Part shown: positions 12,201 to 24,944 of the stretch, piece after piece
Layout of the letters: each line of letters begins with the position of its first letter
Numbering within the stretch: position 1 is the stretch's first letter
DNA from: Anseranas semipalmata
Lineage: Eukaryota > Chordata > Aves > Anseriformes > Anseranatidae
Length of the DNA stretch: 64,000 nucleotides
Direction of reading: 5' to 3'
Assembly: GCA_013399115.1 (NCBI GenBank)
Contig: VXAA01003373.1
Coordinates: 96,678-160,677 of the forward strand
Notes under the pieces: model-generated
Database searches by the model: none
What the model was told of the DNA's origin: nothing
What the model saw: the letters and a program-made list of their open reading frames with translations, nothing else
Program-made: the position numbers and the translations under genes

Positions 12201-13469
12201 ATTTGTAGTCATTTGCAGTCATCTATTTGTATTGTTTTTAAAGACAAAAAGGTTTAAAGGCTTAAGAGGTGTGTGTAAGTAATTCACATGGAGATATTGT
12301 GGATGAACATCACTGAATTTAGGCAAGATGCATTGAAATGGAAGCCCAGTCTCAGAGCATCCCATAGCTATTGACAACTTGGTTATTAACTGTGGCTAAA
12401 ATACATTTGACCTCTGGTGACCAGTAGTGCCTGATCAAATTTTGGGATTGGTCAAGACCAACTAATTGTAAGTTTGAAGGAATGTTTGCAATAATTTCAT
12501 TTTTTTAGAACTCAAAGGTTATTTTCCTTTTTCTTTTCTTCTGTCAAGCATATACCAAAAATAAATATATCATGACTATATATACATATATATATGAAAA
12601 AAAGAATCAGAAAAGCATTGCTGTCAAGCAAATAATGTAATAAAATGTGCATTTCTCTCCTTTTTGGTAGATATACATGCTCTCTTTTAAACAGAACTTA
12701 TCACAAGCTCAACTCTTGTCTTAATATTTTATAACCTTAAACCTTATAAAAGTTTAACTCTGATATAAAAGTTTAATACATCAGCAGAAGCTAGTTGCTG
12801 AATAAGAATGTTTTGAAAGGAGTGCTTTAGCACAAAGAAGAAAGCACTGAAGTCATTTGTAAATATTTCATGTTACAAGAACCAGCTTCAGTGTCATCCT
12901 TCATTTTTTTTTTTGACAAAAAAAGGACCATCAAAAGGTTAGTTATAACCTTTGGAAAAGGTTACTTTAGTAATACGAAGCATAGAAGTGTTGGAAATGT
13001 TTACAGATCTTTATATTTTTAGTATGCACTCTTCTGATGTCAATTAAAAATATCATTGCTCAGGGATAAGTGCATTTTGAAATAAGCATTGGTAAAAGCT
13101 TTACCTTCCAGAAAGTACTTTAAGAGAAAATGAGCAAGAGGGAAATGATTGATATGTCTTTCAGATTGAAGTCTCTGTAATCCCCATTTTAATGTGGAAA
13201 TTAAATAGCATCATTTGAATTAGTTTTCAGTTAATTCCAACTGACTGTAATGCAGTGCTTGCCTGCAATGATCCCACTAAAATTAAACAACAACAAAAAC
13301 AAAACTTCTAAGAAAGTTCATGTAGAGAATCATCCCTGGGACAATGTGTAGTTTAGTCACAGTTGGAAGGGGTAGTTTAGTTATGTGAAGTTCTGCCAGC
13401 CACAAGAAAGCTGCTTAAAACTGTTTCATGGTACTATATTAATAAAAGCTTGCTTAACTAGTATGATTG
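6216..13469. other. 7.2 kb AT-rich stretch without recognisable genes
   Basis: I see homopolymer runs (for example T at about 7267-7284), a TA-rich run near 12578-12594 and a 24-bp tandem duplication at 12191-12237 (GCAGTCATCTATTTGT unit). The longest frame, 11251-11592 on the plus strand (113 codons), matches no family I know and has no evident splice context. No transposon of recognisable age is present, which is notable next to the dense repeats on either side. Confidence 0.6.
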
Positions 13470-13943
13470 ATCATAGAATCATAGAATCATAGAATCATAG
13501 AATGGCTTGGGTTGGAAGGGACCTTAAAGATCATCTGGTTCCAACCCCCCTGCCACAGGCAGGGATGCCACCCACTAGATCAGGTTGCCCAGGGCTCCAT
13601 CCAGACTAGCCTTGAACACCTCCAGGGATGGGGCAGCCACAGCTTCCCTGGGCAACCTGTTCCAGTACCTCACCACCCTCACAGTGAAGAATCTAATCTA
13701 AATCTATCCTCTTTTAGTTTAAAACCATTGCCCCTTGTCCTATCATTATCTACCTGAGTAAAGAGTCCCTCTCCATCCTTTTTATAAGCCCCCTTTAAGT
13801 ACTGAAGGGCCACAGTGAGGTCTCCCCGGAGCCTTCTCTTCTCCAGGCTGAACATCCCCAGCTCTCTCAGCCCTTCTTCATAGGAGAATGCTTCATCCCT
13901 CTGATAATCTTTTTGGCCCTTCCCTGGAACTGCTCTAACAGGT
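13470..13943 (-). mobile_element. CR1 copy, antisense, 5'-truncated
   Basis: Starts with four TCATAGAA-type octamers, the 3' tail of CR1 on the minus strand, then AATGGCTTGGGTTGGAAGGG and the usual 3' UTR. It continues into the C-terminal ORF2 region (complement of LEKRRL and [16 protein letters not shown] sequence around 13835-13875). It stops at CTCTAACAGGT, so only about 470 bp of the element were inserted. Its truncated end abuts the tail of the next CR1. Confidence 0.93.
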
Positions 13944-14808
13944 CATAGAATCATAGAATCATAGAGTATCTCAAGTTGGAAGGGACCCATAAGGATCATC
14001 GAGTCCAACTCCTAGCACTACACAGGTCTGCCTAAAAATTCAGACCATATGACTAAGAGCACAGTCGAAACGCTTCTTAAACTCCGATAGGTTTGGTGCT
14101 GTGACTNNNNNNNNNNNNNNNNNNNNNNNNNNNNNNNNNNNNNNNNNNNNNNNNNNNNNNNNNNNNNNNNNNNNNNNNNNNNNNNNNNNNNNNNNNNNNN
14201 NNNNNNNNNNNNNNNNNNNNNNNNNNNNNNNNNNNNNNNNNNNNNNNNNNNNNNNNNNNNNNNNNNNNNNNNNNNNNNNNNNNNNNNNNNNNNNNNNNNN
14301 NNNNNNNNNNNNNNNNNNNNNNNNNNNNNNNNNNNNNNNNNNNNNNNNNNNNNNNNNNNNNNNNNNNNNNNNNNNNNNNNNNNNNNNNNNNNNNNNNNNN
14401 NNNNNNNNNNNNNNNNNNNNNNNNNNNNNNNNNNNNNNNNNNNNNNNNNNNNNNNNNNNNNNNNNNNNNNNNNNNNNNNNNNNNNNNNNNNNNNNNNNNN
14501 NNNNNNNNNNNNNNNNNNNNNNNNNNNNNNNNNNNNCACTGCTGTCTCATGTCAAGGTTCTCATCCACCAGAACCCCCAAGTCCCTCTCCGCAGGGCTGC
14601 TGTCAATGAGTTCTGCCTGGGATTGCCCTGACCCAGGTGCAGCACCTTGCACTTGGACTTGAACCTCATTCGGTTCACATGGGCCCACTTCTCAAGCTTG
14701 TCCATGTCCCTTTGAATGGCATCCCTTCCTTCTGTTGTATCAACTGCACCACTCAGCTTGGTGTCATCTGCAAACTTGCAGATGGTATCCAATGTTTTTG
14801 TTTCCAAT
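13944..14808 (-). mobile_element. CR1 copy, antisense, spanning the assembly gap
   Basis: The tail is at 13944-13970 (CATAGAATCATAGAATCATAG), followed by a 3' UTR of a different subfamily (AAGTTGGAAGGGACCCATAA, CGAGTCCAACTCCTAGCACT). After the gap, 14537-14808 encodes on the minus strand the reverse-transcriptase motif [13 protein letters not shown] with the catalytic Asp-Asp, then [15 protein letters not shown] and [14 protein letters not shown]. The distance between the two halves fits one continuous CR1 with about the gap length missing. Confidence 0.88.
14107..14536. other. Assembly gap, 430 N
   Basis: Run of N inside a CR1 element. Any open frame drawn across it is meaningless. Confidence 1.
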
Positions 14809-15053
14809 CCTCAGCTCAGAAATAGCTTCAGGGACTGAAATGAGAGACATTTTATTTTGATCTGTCTTTTCTTTGCTTCCTCTCCATGCCCCAATTGCTC
14901 TGTAGTTTACATCAGTGTGAAATACATGTCACCTATCCACTGACTATGCAAGCCGGTGAGACTATTAATGTGAGAGAAAGTTGTGTTCAGAGCAAAGGAA
15001 CCAACTTCCCAATCCCTTGCCTTGCCTTGCCTTGCCTTGCCTTCCCTTCCCTT
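14809..15053. repeat. Unique sequence ending in a (CCTTG)n / pyrimidine tract
   Basis: The last part, about 15016-15053, is a run of CCTTG units grading into CCCTT. The adjoining LTR is inserted in this tract. Confidence 0.8.
15049..15053. repeat. Target-site duplication (left)
   Basis: ccctt, repeated exactly at 15642-15646. Because the surroundings are CCTT-rich, chance contributes to this match, but it coincides with both TG...CA ends. Confidence 0.75.
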
Positions 15054-15641
15054 TGTGGTGGGTTTACCCTGCTGGGCAGCTGAACTCCACCACAACCGCT
15101 CTCTCACTCCCCCTCCTCAAAGGAAGAGGGGGAGAAAAAAAACTCACAGGTTGAGATAAGGATAGTTTAATTAGAAAAGAGGAAGAAAAAAAACAACAAA
15201 TATATATATATATGTACAAGCAAAGCCTGTGCGCAAGCACAGACGAAAAGAGAAAACAAGTGATTCTCCCACCAACGAGCGATGCCCGGCCACGTCCTGG
15301 GACGCAGAGCCTCAGTACCCGCAGTGGTTGACCGGAAGGACAGACGTCTTCGCAACGAGAGCCCCCCCCTTCTCCTTCCCTTTCCCAGCTTTTATTGCTG
15401 AGTGTGACATCACATGGTATGGAATATCCCTTTGGTTGGTTTAGGTCAGCTGCCCTGGGGATGTCCCCTCCCCATTTCTTGCCCACCCCCACCTACTGGC
15501 TTTGGGGGGGTCTGGAGAGAGTCCTGGTGCTGTGCCAGCACTGCTCGGCAGTAGCCAAAACATTGGTGTGATACCAGCGCTGTTCTAGCTACAAGGGCTG
15601 CTGCAGGGAAAGTTAACTCTATCCCGGCCAGACCCAGTACA
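15054..15641 (-). mobile_element. Solo LTR (588 bp) with perfect 5-bp target duplication
   Basis: The plus strand starts TGTGGTGGGTTT and ends CCCAGTACA, so it is TG...CA bounded. The duplicated target is ccctt at 15049-15053 and 15642-15646. Orientation is minus: a TATA-like AATAAAAGCTGGG lies at about 15387-15399 (complement), a CRE-like TGACATCA at 15405-15412, and an ATTAAA polyadenylation signal at 15166-15171 (complement TTTAAT). It shares its ends and internal blocks (GGATATCCCTTTGGT-like, GTTGAGATAA, GGTCAGCTG) with the LTR at 24246-24944. No coding region is attached. A 5-bp duplication suits several retroviral classes, and I do not assign one. Confidence 0.88.
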
Positions 15642-15646
15642 CCCTT
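15642..15646. repeat. Target-site duplication (right)
   Basis: ccctt, pairing with 15049-15053. It is followed by a CTTC/CTTCC microsatellite to about 15668. Confidence 0.75.
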
Positions 15647-18600
15647 CTTCTTCCTTCCTTCCTTCCTGTCTCACCTTTTCTCTCCTTTTTTTTCTCATTC
15701 CACAGCATTGTGCTGTATTGTTGTTGTTGCCTCATGCAAATTATACTTTATAAACTGCAAACATAATAAAATCTCCGGTCATGACAAATGACCCAAGTCA
15801 GTCTTTCCTATTAAGTCCAATTAATGGCTTCAGTATATTCTGTGCTGTAATGAAGACTAGAAGAGTATAGCCTCTGCAGAAAATTATACTACTAATTTTT
15901 CCCCAAGTAAATCAGAGAACCACAAACTGTTTAAATCTTTAAGAGTATTCATAAGTCTCTACTTTGAGTTTTCTGTGAAAGCAAAAGTTGCCCAGATGGC
16001 TGAAACCCAGCAGAGCTTCTCTGTACTGTTTTTTCTTTTATAAAGGTCTGATTCTAATTTGATTGCATACAAATTTTAATGGAGAATTTCACACTCAGAA
16101 GATTTGATTGAATAAAATTATAAAAATTTGACTCTTCATTTTACATCTGGAAGGAGTGTTGTTGAGAGATATTATCAATAGTTGACTTACTAAAGGAATA
16201 AACAATGCATGAAAGACAGAACTAGGGATAAGATGCAAGACAAGGCGTCTGCTCTGCATCATCTTAAATCTATAGCATGTAATTCTAGAGATGGTTTTAA
16301 GAAATATTTCTGTTAAATCCAATCAGTGTGGTGGTATGCAGCGCATTGTAGAGCACACATACATACACAAAGAGACTAATTTTCCATTCTCACAGAACAA
16401 AGACGCTGAAAAGCTCTCAGAGGAAGAACAATCCTGTGCCTGTATTTTGTGTTTAGGAAAAAAAATATTATGAAAATTAGATCATTATCACAGCACCTTT
16501 TCTGAGAAGTTAAAAACTTGCTGGCAGTTTTTTGGCAAACAAAGGTAGTATTGAAATATAGTTGGCATAGCATCTTAAAATTTTGTGTTTGATTGCAGGT
16601 TCCTTTCATAATAATAACTAAAATTGAACTTCCCCTTTTTTAATATTCTTTGATATTCTACTGACTTCTTTTGGAAAATTTTCTACAATGAATTTAGAGT
16701 TTTTTTTCTAAGTGATAATAGCTGATTTAGCTATTGCTTTTTCTGTGTTTGGATTTTTCTCACATCCCCTTGACTCTTTAAAATTATCAGCACTGAATTT
16801 CATCTACTTTTGTTAACATTGAAATATATTTCTCAGTCATTCAGTGAGTCTTTCTTACAGCTGTATGATCAGATTTGACTTGATTATCCTTAATAATTTA
16901 AATCAAAGATTTTGCATTCTCATTTTTCTTTGGTAAATAGTTAACAACAAATCCAGCAACACAGGTTCTTCAGGGATGCTTCTCCCTGTAAAGCTCTCTT
17001 CATTATGAAAAATAACCACTCATTCCTATCCTTTTTCTATCTTTTAGTTAGTTATTAATTCATTAAGGGTCTTCTTCCTTTATAACAAGACAGGTTCTTT
17101 CAGAGACTTTGATGGAAGAATTTAAAAGATTTATCGGAAAACAGAGTCCGTATTGCTCATAACATATTCACATACATGCTGATTCCTTCAGAGGACTCAA
17201 ATAAAACTTGTAAAGACATTATTGCTTCTACAGAAGCTAGTTTGATACTTCCAAAGGTACCGCATGTATTCATACATATATTAATGATGTTCCTTATTTT
17301 ATTTTTCTATCAATTTCCCTGAAATTCAATTCATACAATGGCTAGAGTTATTTTTAAAGTTAGTGTCACACCATCTGTTGTTCTAATACCACATCTGATT
17401 TAAGTAATAGCTTATATTACAGAACTAGCAGTTTAGCAGTTCCTTATGTATTCATAGAAAATTAGTGGGTGAACATCAAATTGTCCAGACAATTTTTAAT
17501 TTTCTAGTGCATAGAGTAATTCCAAAACCTTTTATTTTAACAGTTTCATTTTGTGACTGCTTATCAGATTTTGTTTCCAGTAAAAAGACATCTGGTCAGA
17601 GAATATACATGTGCTCCTCTGTGACTGAGCTTTGTTGCAAATAAAAAATGAGTTAGGATACATGAAAAAAAATAACTGAGTGAAGCATTAGATTTTCCAT
17701 ATTTTTAAAACCTTAAAAAATGCACATTTTTGTGTAGTTTCTTTTCAGGTATGATTCATCCTTTCAGTGTATGGTATTACAGTATTTCTGCTATCAATTT
17801 CATGTTTTTTTTTTTTTTTGCTAGTTGCTATTGTTTTTATTTCAAATCAGTCTGGCTGTCAAAAAAAAAGGTAACAGACATATAAGCACATAAAACGGGA
17901 AGGTTCTTACATTCATTCTGTCAAGCTTTCTTAAGTGTATCAAGAAATACCAATTCATAATAAGAAAAAAAAATAGAATGGGAGGAAGGATGCTTTTTTT
18001 TTTTTTTTTTGTCTAGCACAATCAGTATATAAGGCAAAGTGAGAGACGATGCAAATGAAGACTTGACTTCTTGTAAGTTAATCCAAATATATATACATAT
18101 TTAGCAATGCATAATTATATTTACTTTCTGTCATTAGATGTTTAGTAATGACTGCTAAAGGCTCAGCAAATACCCTTAACACACAGCACTGCCATTTGTG
18201 GTACAAGGAAATACTGTGATATCTCAGATGTAGATGATTCGATGCTCAGTGAATTTTCTTTGGGCTGATGAAGTTTTACCATTTATTTACAAAATAAAAG
18301 GATTAAATTTCTTCATGATTTTACATTACTCATACATAACACAGCAACTTTTAGAAAGGAAAAGCAGAAGAGAGGAAAACAGGAGTTATTTAAATACCAT
18401 TTAAATGTTGCTTGGTTATTCTCTTTATGAAAGGTCTACTGAAGTACATTGTCTCCTAAGATAAATGCCAAAGTTCAGGAGAGAGTCCAAGCCAAGGACA
18501 TACAATCAGAACAGAGGTGTGCCTATTGCGATAGGTTGGGTGTCTAAAATCTTTTTTGTTTGTTTGTTTTAATTATTGTTATTCCTTTATCTCCTGACTA

Positions 18601-19452
18601 ATTTCACTAACAGAAAGAAGGCAGCTTTAGTGTCAGAATTGCAATAGATATTACAGCTTAACAACATTGGCTCCTTAGTCTTCTGGAAGCTTCTAATTTC
18701 TCTTACAAGTCCAGGAAAATAGAATGAGAAACAGATTCTACCTTTTGAAGAGATCAGTTCAGCTACTTTGATTTTTAATATGTCCATATGTATGTTTGTA
18801 TAATACAGTAATCGATAAACAATGACAGAATTACATGAACTTGTGATGGTGAGTTGACACTAATGAATTCTGTGACTGAGATTTTGCTGTGTTAGTTTTT
18901 AGACAAATTCAACTTGTAAAAAATCTAAACAAAGAGCCCCTGCATTTTCCTTTCAGCTCTTAGTTTAGGAAAGTTTAAAGGGATCTCTGATTTATTTATG
19001 AAAGTGTGCCTTTGTTTCTTACTCTTCTTTTTTTTTTTAATTATTACTATTTTTTGACTAAAGATCTCCATAAACATAATAGACCAGATTAAATGCATAA
19101 TTGGACAACTATGTAATCACACCTCCTTTCCTGCTCAGTTTTAAATGCACCTACTAGGAAAAATTCAGAGTGATTGTCACAAGTAGATTTTTTACCCAGC
19201 TTTGATTTAGCAGCAATTTAAGATTTGTTAATATTTTTATGGTAAATCACAAGATTACATTGTATGATTCTTAACAGTACTTAGTCGTCATCAGATTTGA
19301 CATGATGATTCAATGGAATTACTGCAATCGAAACAGCAACTTAGTTAAAGATTTGAGAATGGCAAGGTTCACAGGAGACTTACTGCAGGGTATTGGGCCG
19401 GGTTTCTAATCTCAGTCACTCACTTAAAAACTTCTGCCCTTTCTGGTGAATT
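15647..19452. other. 3.8 kb AT-rich stretch, no gene seen
   Basis: Contains homopolymer runs, including 17 T at 17994-18010 and a T run near 17804-17819, and two octamer (ATGCAAAT) matches at 15734-15741 and 18049-18056 that are expected by chance in this composition. No exon or transposon recognised. Confidence 0.6.
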
Positions 19453-19955
19453 ACTTACCCTTCTCCTTCATCAACATGTACAGCGGATGATCTTTAAACC
19501 TGCCCTGAGAGGCATGCCAGCTCGGGGAGAGATCAAGGGTCATGGCCTGCTGCCATCCCTGGAGAGCACAAGTGGATGGATCTTCACTTAGAACCACTAC
19601 ATATAGGACAGCGAGACAATTGACTGCTAGTCAGTACTTTTCCATCCTGGTTATGGTACAGATAAGGCAATTTTGGTATTTTCCACCAACTGTGCCATTC
19701 TGGTACCTTCCAGAATGTACAGGCCTGGTACTCTCCAGACTGGGCTATGATCCAGGCCTCAGGGTCTGAGATGTGATCAGAGAGTGCCTGTTCGTGTTCA
19801 CCCGTTATGCCTGTTGCCCATTGGTAATGGAGGACTGATGTAACATTAGCTAAGCTTGAACCATAGCCAAGATGGGGAAAGAGCTGCTCCACCACACTGA
19901 CATAGAGCTGGTGGTTTACATGAAGCATGTGTTCAGGCATAAGCAATATCACTAA
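19453..19955 (-). other. GC-richer island with a 122-codon minus-strand frame
   Basis: About 500 bp stand out from the AT-rich surroundings. The minus frame 19952-19584 encodes 122 residues with many Trp, His and Tyr (for example GEYQACTFWKVPEWHSWW), unlike a low-complexity chance frame. On the minus strand a donor-like GGGTAAGTAA lies at its far end (GTAAGT = 19453-19458). I recognise no family. It could be a decayed retrocopy, a lineage-specific repeat or a transcript exon; no poly-A tail or target duplication was seen. Confidence 0.35.
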
Positions 19956-20005
19956 TATAAATAATTTTGCTTTTCTAGCTTAGTTATGTACATATATCTT
20001 GATCT

Positions 20006-20119
20006 ACATGATCTAGTGGTAGGTGTCCTTGCCCATGGCACGGGGGTTGGAACTAGATGTTCTTTAAGGTTCCTTCCAGCTGAAACCATTCTATGATTCT
20101 ATGATTCTATGATTCTGTG
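20006..20119 (+). mobile_element. CR1 3' tail fragment
   Basis: Sense-strand CR1 end: ATGATCTAGTGGTAGGTGTC, GGTTGGAACTAGATGTTCTT, GGTTCCTTCCAGCTGAAACC, then four ATTCTATG-type octamers ending at 20119. Only about 115 bp of the element are present, an extreme 5' truncation. Confidence 0.9.
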
Positions 20120-20194
20120 TAACGAGTATGTGCATCTATATGTATATATTTGGTCAGATCATATCTTTTCACTCTATGTGTGGAAACTTTGGAT

Positions 20195-20277
20195 GGGAAA
20201 TTTGAGACTAGGTTGGACTAGATAGTCTCCGGAGGTCCCTTCCAACCTCAGCCATGCTCTGATTCTGTGGTTCTGTG
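20195..20277 (+). mobile_element. Second CR1 3' tail fragment
   Basis: GGTTGGACTAGATAGTCTCC, GGAGGTCCCTTCCAACCTCA and GATTCTGTGGTTCTGTG form the sense 3' end of another CR1 subfamily, 75 bp after the previous tail and in the same orientation. Confidence 0.88.
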
Positions 20278-23200
20278 AAATAAGTTTGGATGTTCCTACA
20301 GTAAATGTTTACTTCTCTCCACTAGTGATCCTCCCTCCCCTGAAAGGAAATAGAGGGCTGGAAGGCTAATGAAGAGGAGATTCAATAGCCCCATTAAGTC
20401 TTGTGGAATGACTTGAAAATTCAAGTGCATCCCATAACCCAAAACCTGGAAAAGTAAATCAGTTATAGTCAAAACTACTTTTGAAAGCTATGCAATGCAA
20501 TAATATTATAGAACGCTTACTGTAATTGATAAAAAGACTGTCACATTCAAAGCAAATAGTCCCATGAGATTTTTAAAGTTTTTCTTGAACACTGTTTATA
20601 ATGAAAATAGATAAAACTTGAATTAAGGATTCCTCTCTACAGAGCCTCATTACTTTCAAAATAGAGCGTAAGCACCATTACTTCAAAATTGGTTTCATGT
20701 CTTAAAATATTTGTATTTTAAAAGTGTGACATATATACAGAAAATACTGTAAAATGTCTTTTTTTATGCAGTAATTGATATCAACATGTGTACTGCACAT
20801 ATGAAAATACTTTAAAGTATTTATATCATTTGTCTTATAGCATTTATGCCATTTTCAAGTTTAAATAGTAATTCAAGTTTAAATAGTAAATTAGAATGTT
20901 TGGAAATAACATGTCAATTGTTTTGACTCTCAGAAAAATAGTATTTTATGAATGTATGGCAGCCAAGCACTGCCATTAAAAGTAGATTAAAAAAAGATTA
21001 TGTTCTGTCTACAAGTATTTTCTAATTATTATATTATTTATACAATACTCAGTGGGGCAATCAGTTGGAATTGTTAAGAAACCAATGGGAGAATGGAGAC
21101 ATGGTATACCTTTCTAAGCATGTGATTACTCCAGAAAAAGCACGTTACTAACTTAAGAAAATATTGATTTTCTATGTATTCTATGCTGTACATTTTTTTT
21201 GCATTACTCTGTATTACTTTCTGAAATTTTGTTAAGCTATGAATCTTTTTTTTTTTTTTTTCCAAATAGTAAAATCTTCCATTTTGCAACGTAAGTCTTA
21301 GAGTATCATTTAGGTAAATTTCTATGAGATCATTTTAGAAACATCCGTTTTTTTTTAGTATCTTTGTACAACAAGACACTTAGAACCATTGGAAAGTCCT
21401 GAAGGAAGCAAATGAGTCTTCATTTCTATAATTTGGTATATGATTGGAAGAACCTTTCCTAGCAGTAAAATTTCAGCTGTAAACTGATCCGAGGATGCCC
21501 TGGTTCACTGTCTGAAATCAGTGGAGTTGAGTAAGACCTTCTCCATTGCCTGTCATAAAATCTGAGACTGATAGGGAGGAGATACTAAGAGCCTGTTTGC
21601 TTTTTGTAAAGTGTAATGATACTTCTGTTGTTGTTGTTTTGTTTCATGAGAGAGGTGAAGAGCTTAATGAGGTATGGCAGTTTTATGAATGTGATATAGT
21701 TAATCATTTATTTTCTCATATTTCTTCCATGTATATTCTTTTAACATCAGCAGAGAGTTTGGAAAATATTATGGAAAATTCCTATATGAATGTAGTCTGG
21801 AGTTACTCATAAAAGACAATGTTTGCCACATAGTACTTCATATATTATTAACTGGGAGCTTCTTTTAGGAGCATTATTAACTAATACAAATTAAGAAGCC
21901 TTCTGGCATAGGGTCCCTCTTGCAGATTTTTCTAGAAGCAAAAAGTAGAGTATGCATAGCAATTCTTAAATACATTGAATTGTGAGAATTGTAATACTCA
22001 AGGGGGCTGGGGTGGGGAGCAGTTTTAGTACGGATGGAACAGATTTTTTGCAATGAAAGAGTCAAAGAAATTACTAGTTGTAGTGGGACACAAATAGGAG
22101 GATGGGAAGATGAAGCAGAGAGGCAACCATGAATCAGAGACGTAAAAAACCCGGAGGAATGTAATGCAGTAAAAATTATACATGTTGCTTGAAACTTGTT
22201 TTGTTTTTGTTTTGTTTTTGTTTTTGTTACAGTATTGAATATAGTTGAGTATCTGAGTTTTCACACTTGCCTTCTGAAGGTATTTTCTATATGTCCTATG
22301 AAGACAAAGAGTAAGAGAAAAATAGCTATTATTAAAAACAAAACAAACAAATGAAAAAAAAAGATTTTTCTTACTGGTAACTAGATAATGTCCTTTATCA
22401 GTTGTGTGAGTTCACTGTGTTAGGTAGATGTTGATTGGATTCACCAACAGTTTCCTTTAAATCATTTAGGCAGAATATATTGGGTTTGGAATGAACACGT
22501 ATAGCATTTGCGGATTGCTCTATCAGAGGGTCTGGCAGATATTGTGAGGACTGTTAAAACTGTCTCACATATTTTACGTTTATTACTTCATTTTCTGGTA
22601 TTTGTTGACCCATGGAAAGTGATCAATATACTCATTTTAATGTCAGCATAGTCATTCCATTGAATGTATGATGGAATTGTATGAAAATATAATTTAAAGT
22701 ATAGTCTCTCATTATGAGATGTCAGTGCTCATTGATATTCTATACATATTTCTGTTTGAAATGTGGCAATTTGAGATTAGGAAATTCAACAGGAAGGAGT
22801 TTGTTTATTTGTTTTTACCTACTTTTTTCTGTCTATCACATAGAACGTATGTGGTGTGTAATTGCGTAACTCATTCAAACATGCAATTCAGATCTGAAGA
22901 AAAACAGTTTTTTAGATACAAATTCTTTGTGTAATGATAATGTGCAGTGAATATTTTCATCCGTGCAGAGGAGGTGTCTGAAGATCTGTTTGTACACAAG
23001 AGCTTTTTGGTGTATTTTGATGATTCATGGTTTTGTAGATAGGCTGCTGATAGGCTTTTGAGGTTTTATATAATGGTAGCTTGTGGATTACTAGTAGGGT
23101 AGTGGATTACTTGGGAATTAAAGTTATTTGACAATGCAGGTGTGCTCAGGAGAGCAGTGACCACAGATCTATTGGAAACAATGGTTCAACTGGTGTAAAT

Positions 23201-24245
23201 CTCCAGTTTCAAGGACAGATTTATTCCTACTGAAATATTCATTGATTTCTCATCCTACCTACTGTTTCGTAGTTTAAAAGCATGTGAACAGCTAATGGCA
23301 ACTTGAACAATATTAACGTGGAGAAATCTGCACCACTCTGTTCTGCACTGCATAAACAAGCATAGTTTGATTTGCTGAAGTGGATCTAATCTGCTCTTGT
23401 TTTTTTTTTTTTCTTAACTTCAAATTATTTAGAAGAAAGAAAATACTCCTTGTAATTTCAATTTTCAGTAGTCCATAGCTGTTCTTATATTTTGGACAGA
23501 CTCAGAAGCTGTGAATTCCAATAACTAAAAACACTTCTCTCTCCCAAAGAGTATTTGCATGGTATTGATATTAACTACATATACCTTTCAGGGCCATCAC
23601 TGAAAATAAATCAGAAAACAGAAAAGTGCTTTGTTTGTTCCCTGGCCTGAAGGGCAAGTCTGAAGCTTCAGGAAAAGTCTTGCTGGAAACTTAATGTTTA
23701 AGTTCCACCAATTTACATAAGAGTGCATTTGTTTTCCCTAATAAGAGCTTACAGTAATGAAATCTTAATTTCAGTTTCTTGTTACCAATCCACAGGGAAA
23801 AACAAAACAAAACAAAAACAAAACACCAACAACTATCAACTATTCTTTCTAAACTAGATTCTTACAAACCAGTAATGTTTTTATTTTTGCCACAAAAATA
23901 GAAAGTGATATTTTACTTACCATATCTGAACACTGAACAAAACAGAAGTGAAAAAGCCAGTCTTAGTTCTTCATGAAAGCTCTACAGAAAGGTAATGTTC
24001 AAATGTGAACAAATAATTGATTGTTTAAATTTTAATAACTTTTTTTTTTGATAGATAATAATATTCAGAGTGCTCTATAAACAAAAACAAAATAAGGTTT
24101 TACCAGCGAGAGCTCATGAGTGAGAGAGCTCAAGTACAGCTTGAAGTCATTATCTTGCAAAAGCCCAAGAGGTGCTAAAAGTTACTAATAGTTTTCAGTG
24201 TTGTCATTACGTAAGACTGAATGTGTGTGTGGGTTTGGGGGTTGT
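20278..24245. other. 4 kb AT-rich stretch, no gene seen
   Basis: Holds an exact 18-bp tandem duplication at 20854-20889 (TTCAAGTTTAAATAGTAA twice), a (GTTTT)n run at about 22199-22225 and homopolymers at 21246-21262 and 23400-23413. No exon recognised; frames up to 88 codons have no known similarity. Confidence 0.6.

Positions 24246-24944
<699 letters not shown>

Noticed and set aside
13470..13500. Short regularly spaced repeats that could suggest a CRISPR-like array
   Set aside because: They are the TCATAGAA octamer tail of CR1, with no spacers, in a vertebrate genome.
14018..14688. Open frames of 173-203 codons on both strands
   Set aside because: They run through the 430-bp gap and consist mostly of unknown residues; the readable ends are CR1.
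15734..15741. Octamer ATGCAAAT matches (also 18049-18056 and 49552-49559)
   Set aside because: An 8-bp AT-rich motif is expected several times by chance in 64 kb of this composition.
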